Source: Devosia sp.
Lineage (GTDB): Bacteria; Pseudomonadota; Alphaproteobacteria; Rhizobiales; Devosiaceae
NCBI RefSeq assembly: GCF_024707125.1
Contig: NZ_JANQAH010000011.1
Coordinates: 744,001-808,000 of the forward strand
Direction: 5' to 3'
DNA length: 64,000 bases
Below the pieces are notes generated by a model. It worked only from the letters and a program-made list of their open reading frames with translations, was not told the origin of the DNA and made no database searches. How positions within the stretch are numbered: position 1 is the first letter of the stretch; each line of letters starts with the position of its first letter. A program made the translations under genes and the position numbers. Positions 63,384-64,000 of the stretch are shown here, piece by piece.

Positions 63384-64000
63384 ATGAATTCGGGCAAGGT
63401 TGCTCTGATCACCGGCATTACGGGGCAGGACGGTTCTTATCTCGCCGAATTCCTGCTGGAGAAGGGATACCGGGTACACGGAATTAGGCGGCGGTCATCT
63501 CTCCCGAACGACCAGCGTATTGGCCATCTGGTGGAGGAAAACTCCAATTCCGGGGTTACCCTGCACTATGGTGACCTCTCCGACGGTTCCGGCCTGACGC
63601 GTCTCGTCCGCGACATTGTCCCGGACGAAATCTACAATCTGGGCGCCCAGTCCGACGTCCAGGTCTCGTTCGAAGCCCCCGAATATACGGCCGATGTCGA
63701 CGGCCTCGGCGCCTTGCGCCTGCTGGAAGCCATTCGCCTGCTCGGGCTCGAGGAAAAGACCCGCTTTTACCAGGCCTCGACGTCAGAACTCTACGGCCTG
63801 GCCCAGGAGACGCCGCAGCGGGAAACGACGCCCTTTTATCCGCGCTCGCCCTATGCCGTGGCAAAGCTCTTCGCACACTGCACCACAATCAACTATCGCG
63901 AGGCCTATGGCATCTATGCCTGCAACGGCATTCTCTTCAACCACGAGAGCCCCCGCCGCGGCGAAACGTTCGCAACGCGCAAGATCACGCGAGGTCTATG
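63384..64000 (+). CDS. gmd: GDP-mannose 4,6-dehydratase (3' end outside window)
   Basis: About 205 residues are present. [20 protein letters not shown] is the nucleotide-binding start; [25 protein letters not shown] and the YxxxK catalytic pair in YAVAKLFAH follow, with [11 protein letters not shown]. It makes GDP-4-keto-6-deoxymannose for fucose or rhamnose. The ATG at 63384 lies 38 bp after the dehydrogenase stop. The rest runs beyond the window. Confidence 0.93.
   Translation, partial: MNSGKVALITGITGQDGSYLAEFLLEKGYRVHGIRRRSSLPNDQRIGHLVEENSNSGVTLHYGDLSDGSGLTRLVRDIVPDEIYNLGAQSDVQVSFEAPEYTADVDGLGALRLLEAIRLLGLEEKTRFYQASTSELYGLAQETPQRETTPFYPRSPYAVAKLFAHCTTINYREAYGIYACNGILFNHESPRRGETFATRKITRGL

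Overview
The window is high-GC, densely packed alphaproteobacterial chromosome. The gene content (Opp/Dpp-type ABC operon, RpiR regulators, GH13 alpha-glucosidase, class Ib ribonucleotide reductase beside a SitABCD-like metal importer, nirK-nirV with a ccoNOQP island, QueH, PrpB/PrpC) points to Hyphomicrobiales, most likely Devosia or a close relative. The assignment rests on gene content and protein flavour only; there is no rRNA or tRNA gene in the window.

1-13 kb, almost all on the minus strand: a CocE/NonD-type hydrolase (cut by the window start) behind a peptide ABC transporter operon; a small membrane protein; a GcvA-like LysR regulator; an orphan siderophore-type binding protein with an RpiR regulator, the two sharing a promoter motif; and the three-gene ATP-grasp / alpha-E / transglutaminase cluster, whose last gene is frameshifted. 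13-20 kb: 2-hydroxyacid dehydrogenase, cupin, GNAT, alpha-glucosidase, a Zn/Cd/Pb-type P1B-ATPase divergent from its MerR regulator across a perfect palindrome, and a rifampin ADP-ribosyltransferase (arr).

20-29 kb: a manganese/iron-type ABC importer divergent from nrdHIEF. NrdE/NrdF with NrdI is the Mn-dependent class Ib enzyme, so supplier and consumer share a 549-bp control region with Mur/Fur-like boxes and other dyads. 29-39 kb: an unannotated 48-residue secreted peptide; metE behind both a perfect palindrome and a cobalamin riboswitch; prpC-prpB; queH; glpK; and a cyclase-TolB-TPR protein.

39-59 kb is a denitrification / micro-oxic respiration island: copper delivery genes (DUF2946, PCuAC, SCO), an HPP-CBS membrane protein divergent from nirK, nirV, a Crp/Fnr regulator, nnrS, a DUF2249 / 12-TM / DUF2249-DUF2249 / DUF59 operon divergent from ccoNOQP, DUF2189, ccoI, ccoS, a hemerythrin-like protein, nnrU and pseudoazurin. 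Three FNR/FixK-type boxes stand at nearly the same distance (81-82 bp) from the nirK, ccoN and pseudoazurin start codons. Five genes here (nirK, ccoO, the DUF2189 gene, the hemerythrin gene, nnrU) carry single-base frameshifts, four of them in homopolymers. Either the island is decaying in this strain or the assembly has indel errors. A tandem array of about five 180-bp units, each with a long hairpin, lies between the DUF2189 gene and ccoI.

59-64 kb: a membrane GGDEF-EAL protein, UDP-glucose dehydrogenase and the start of GDP-mannose 4,6-dehydratase, probably the edge of an exopolysaccharide locus. Palindromic intergenic repeats of at least three families are scattered from 14 to 55 kb and produce several long but spurious reading frames.
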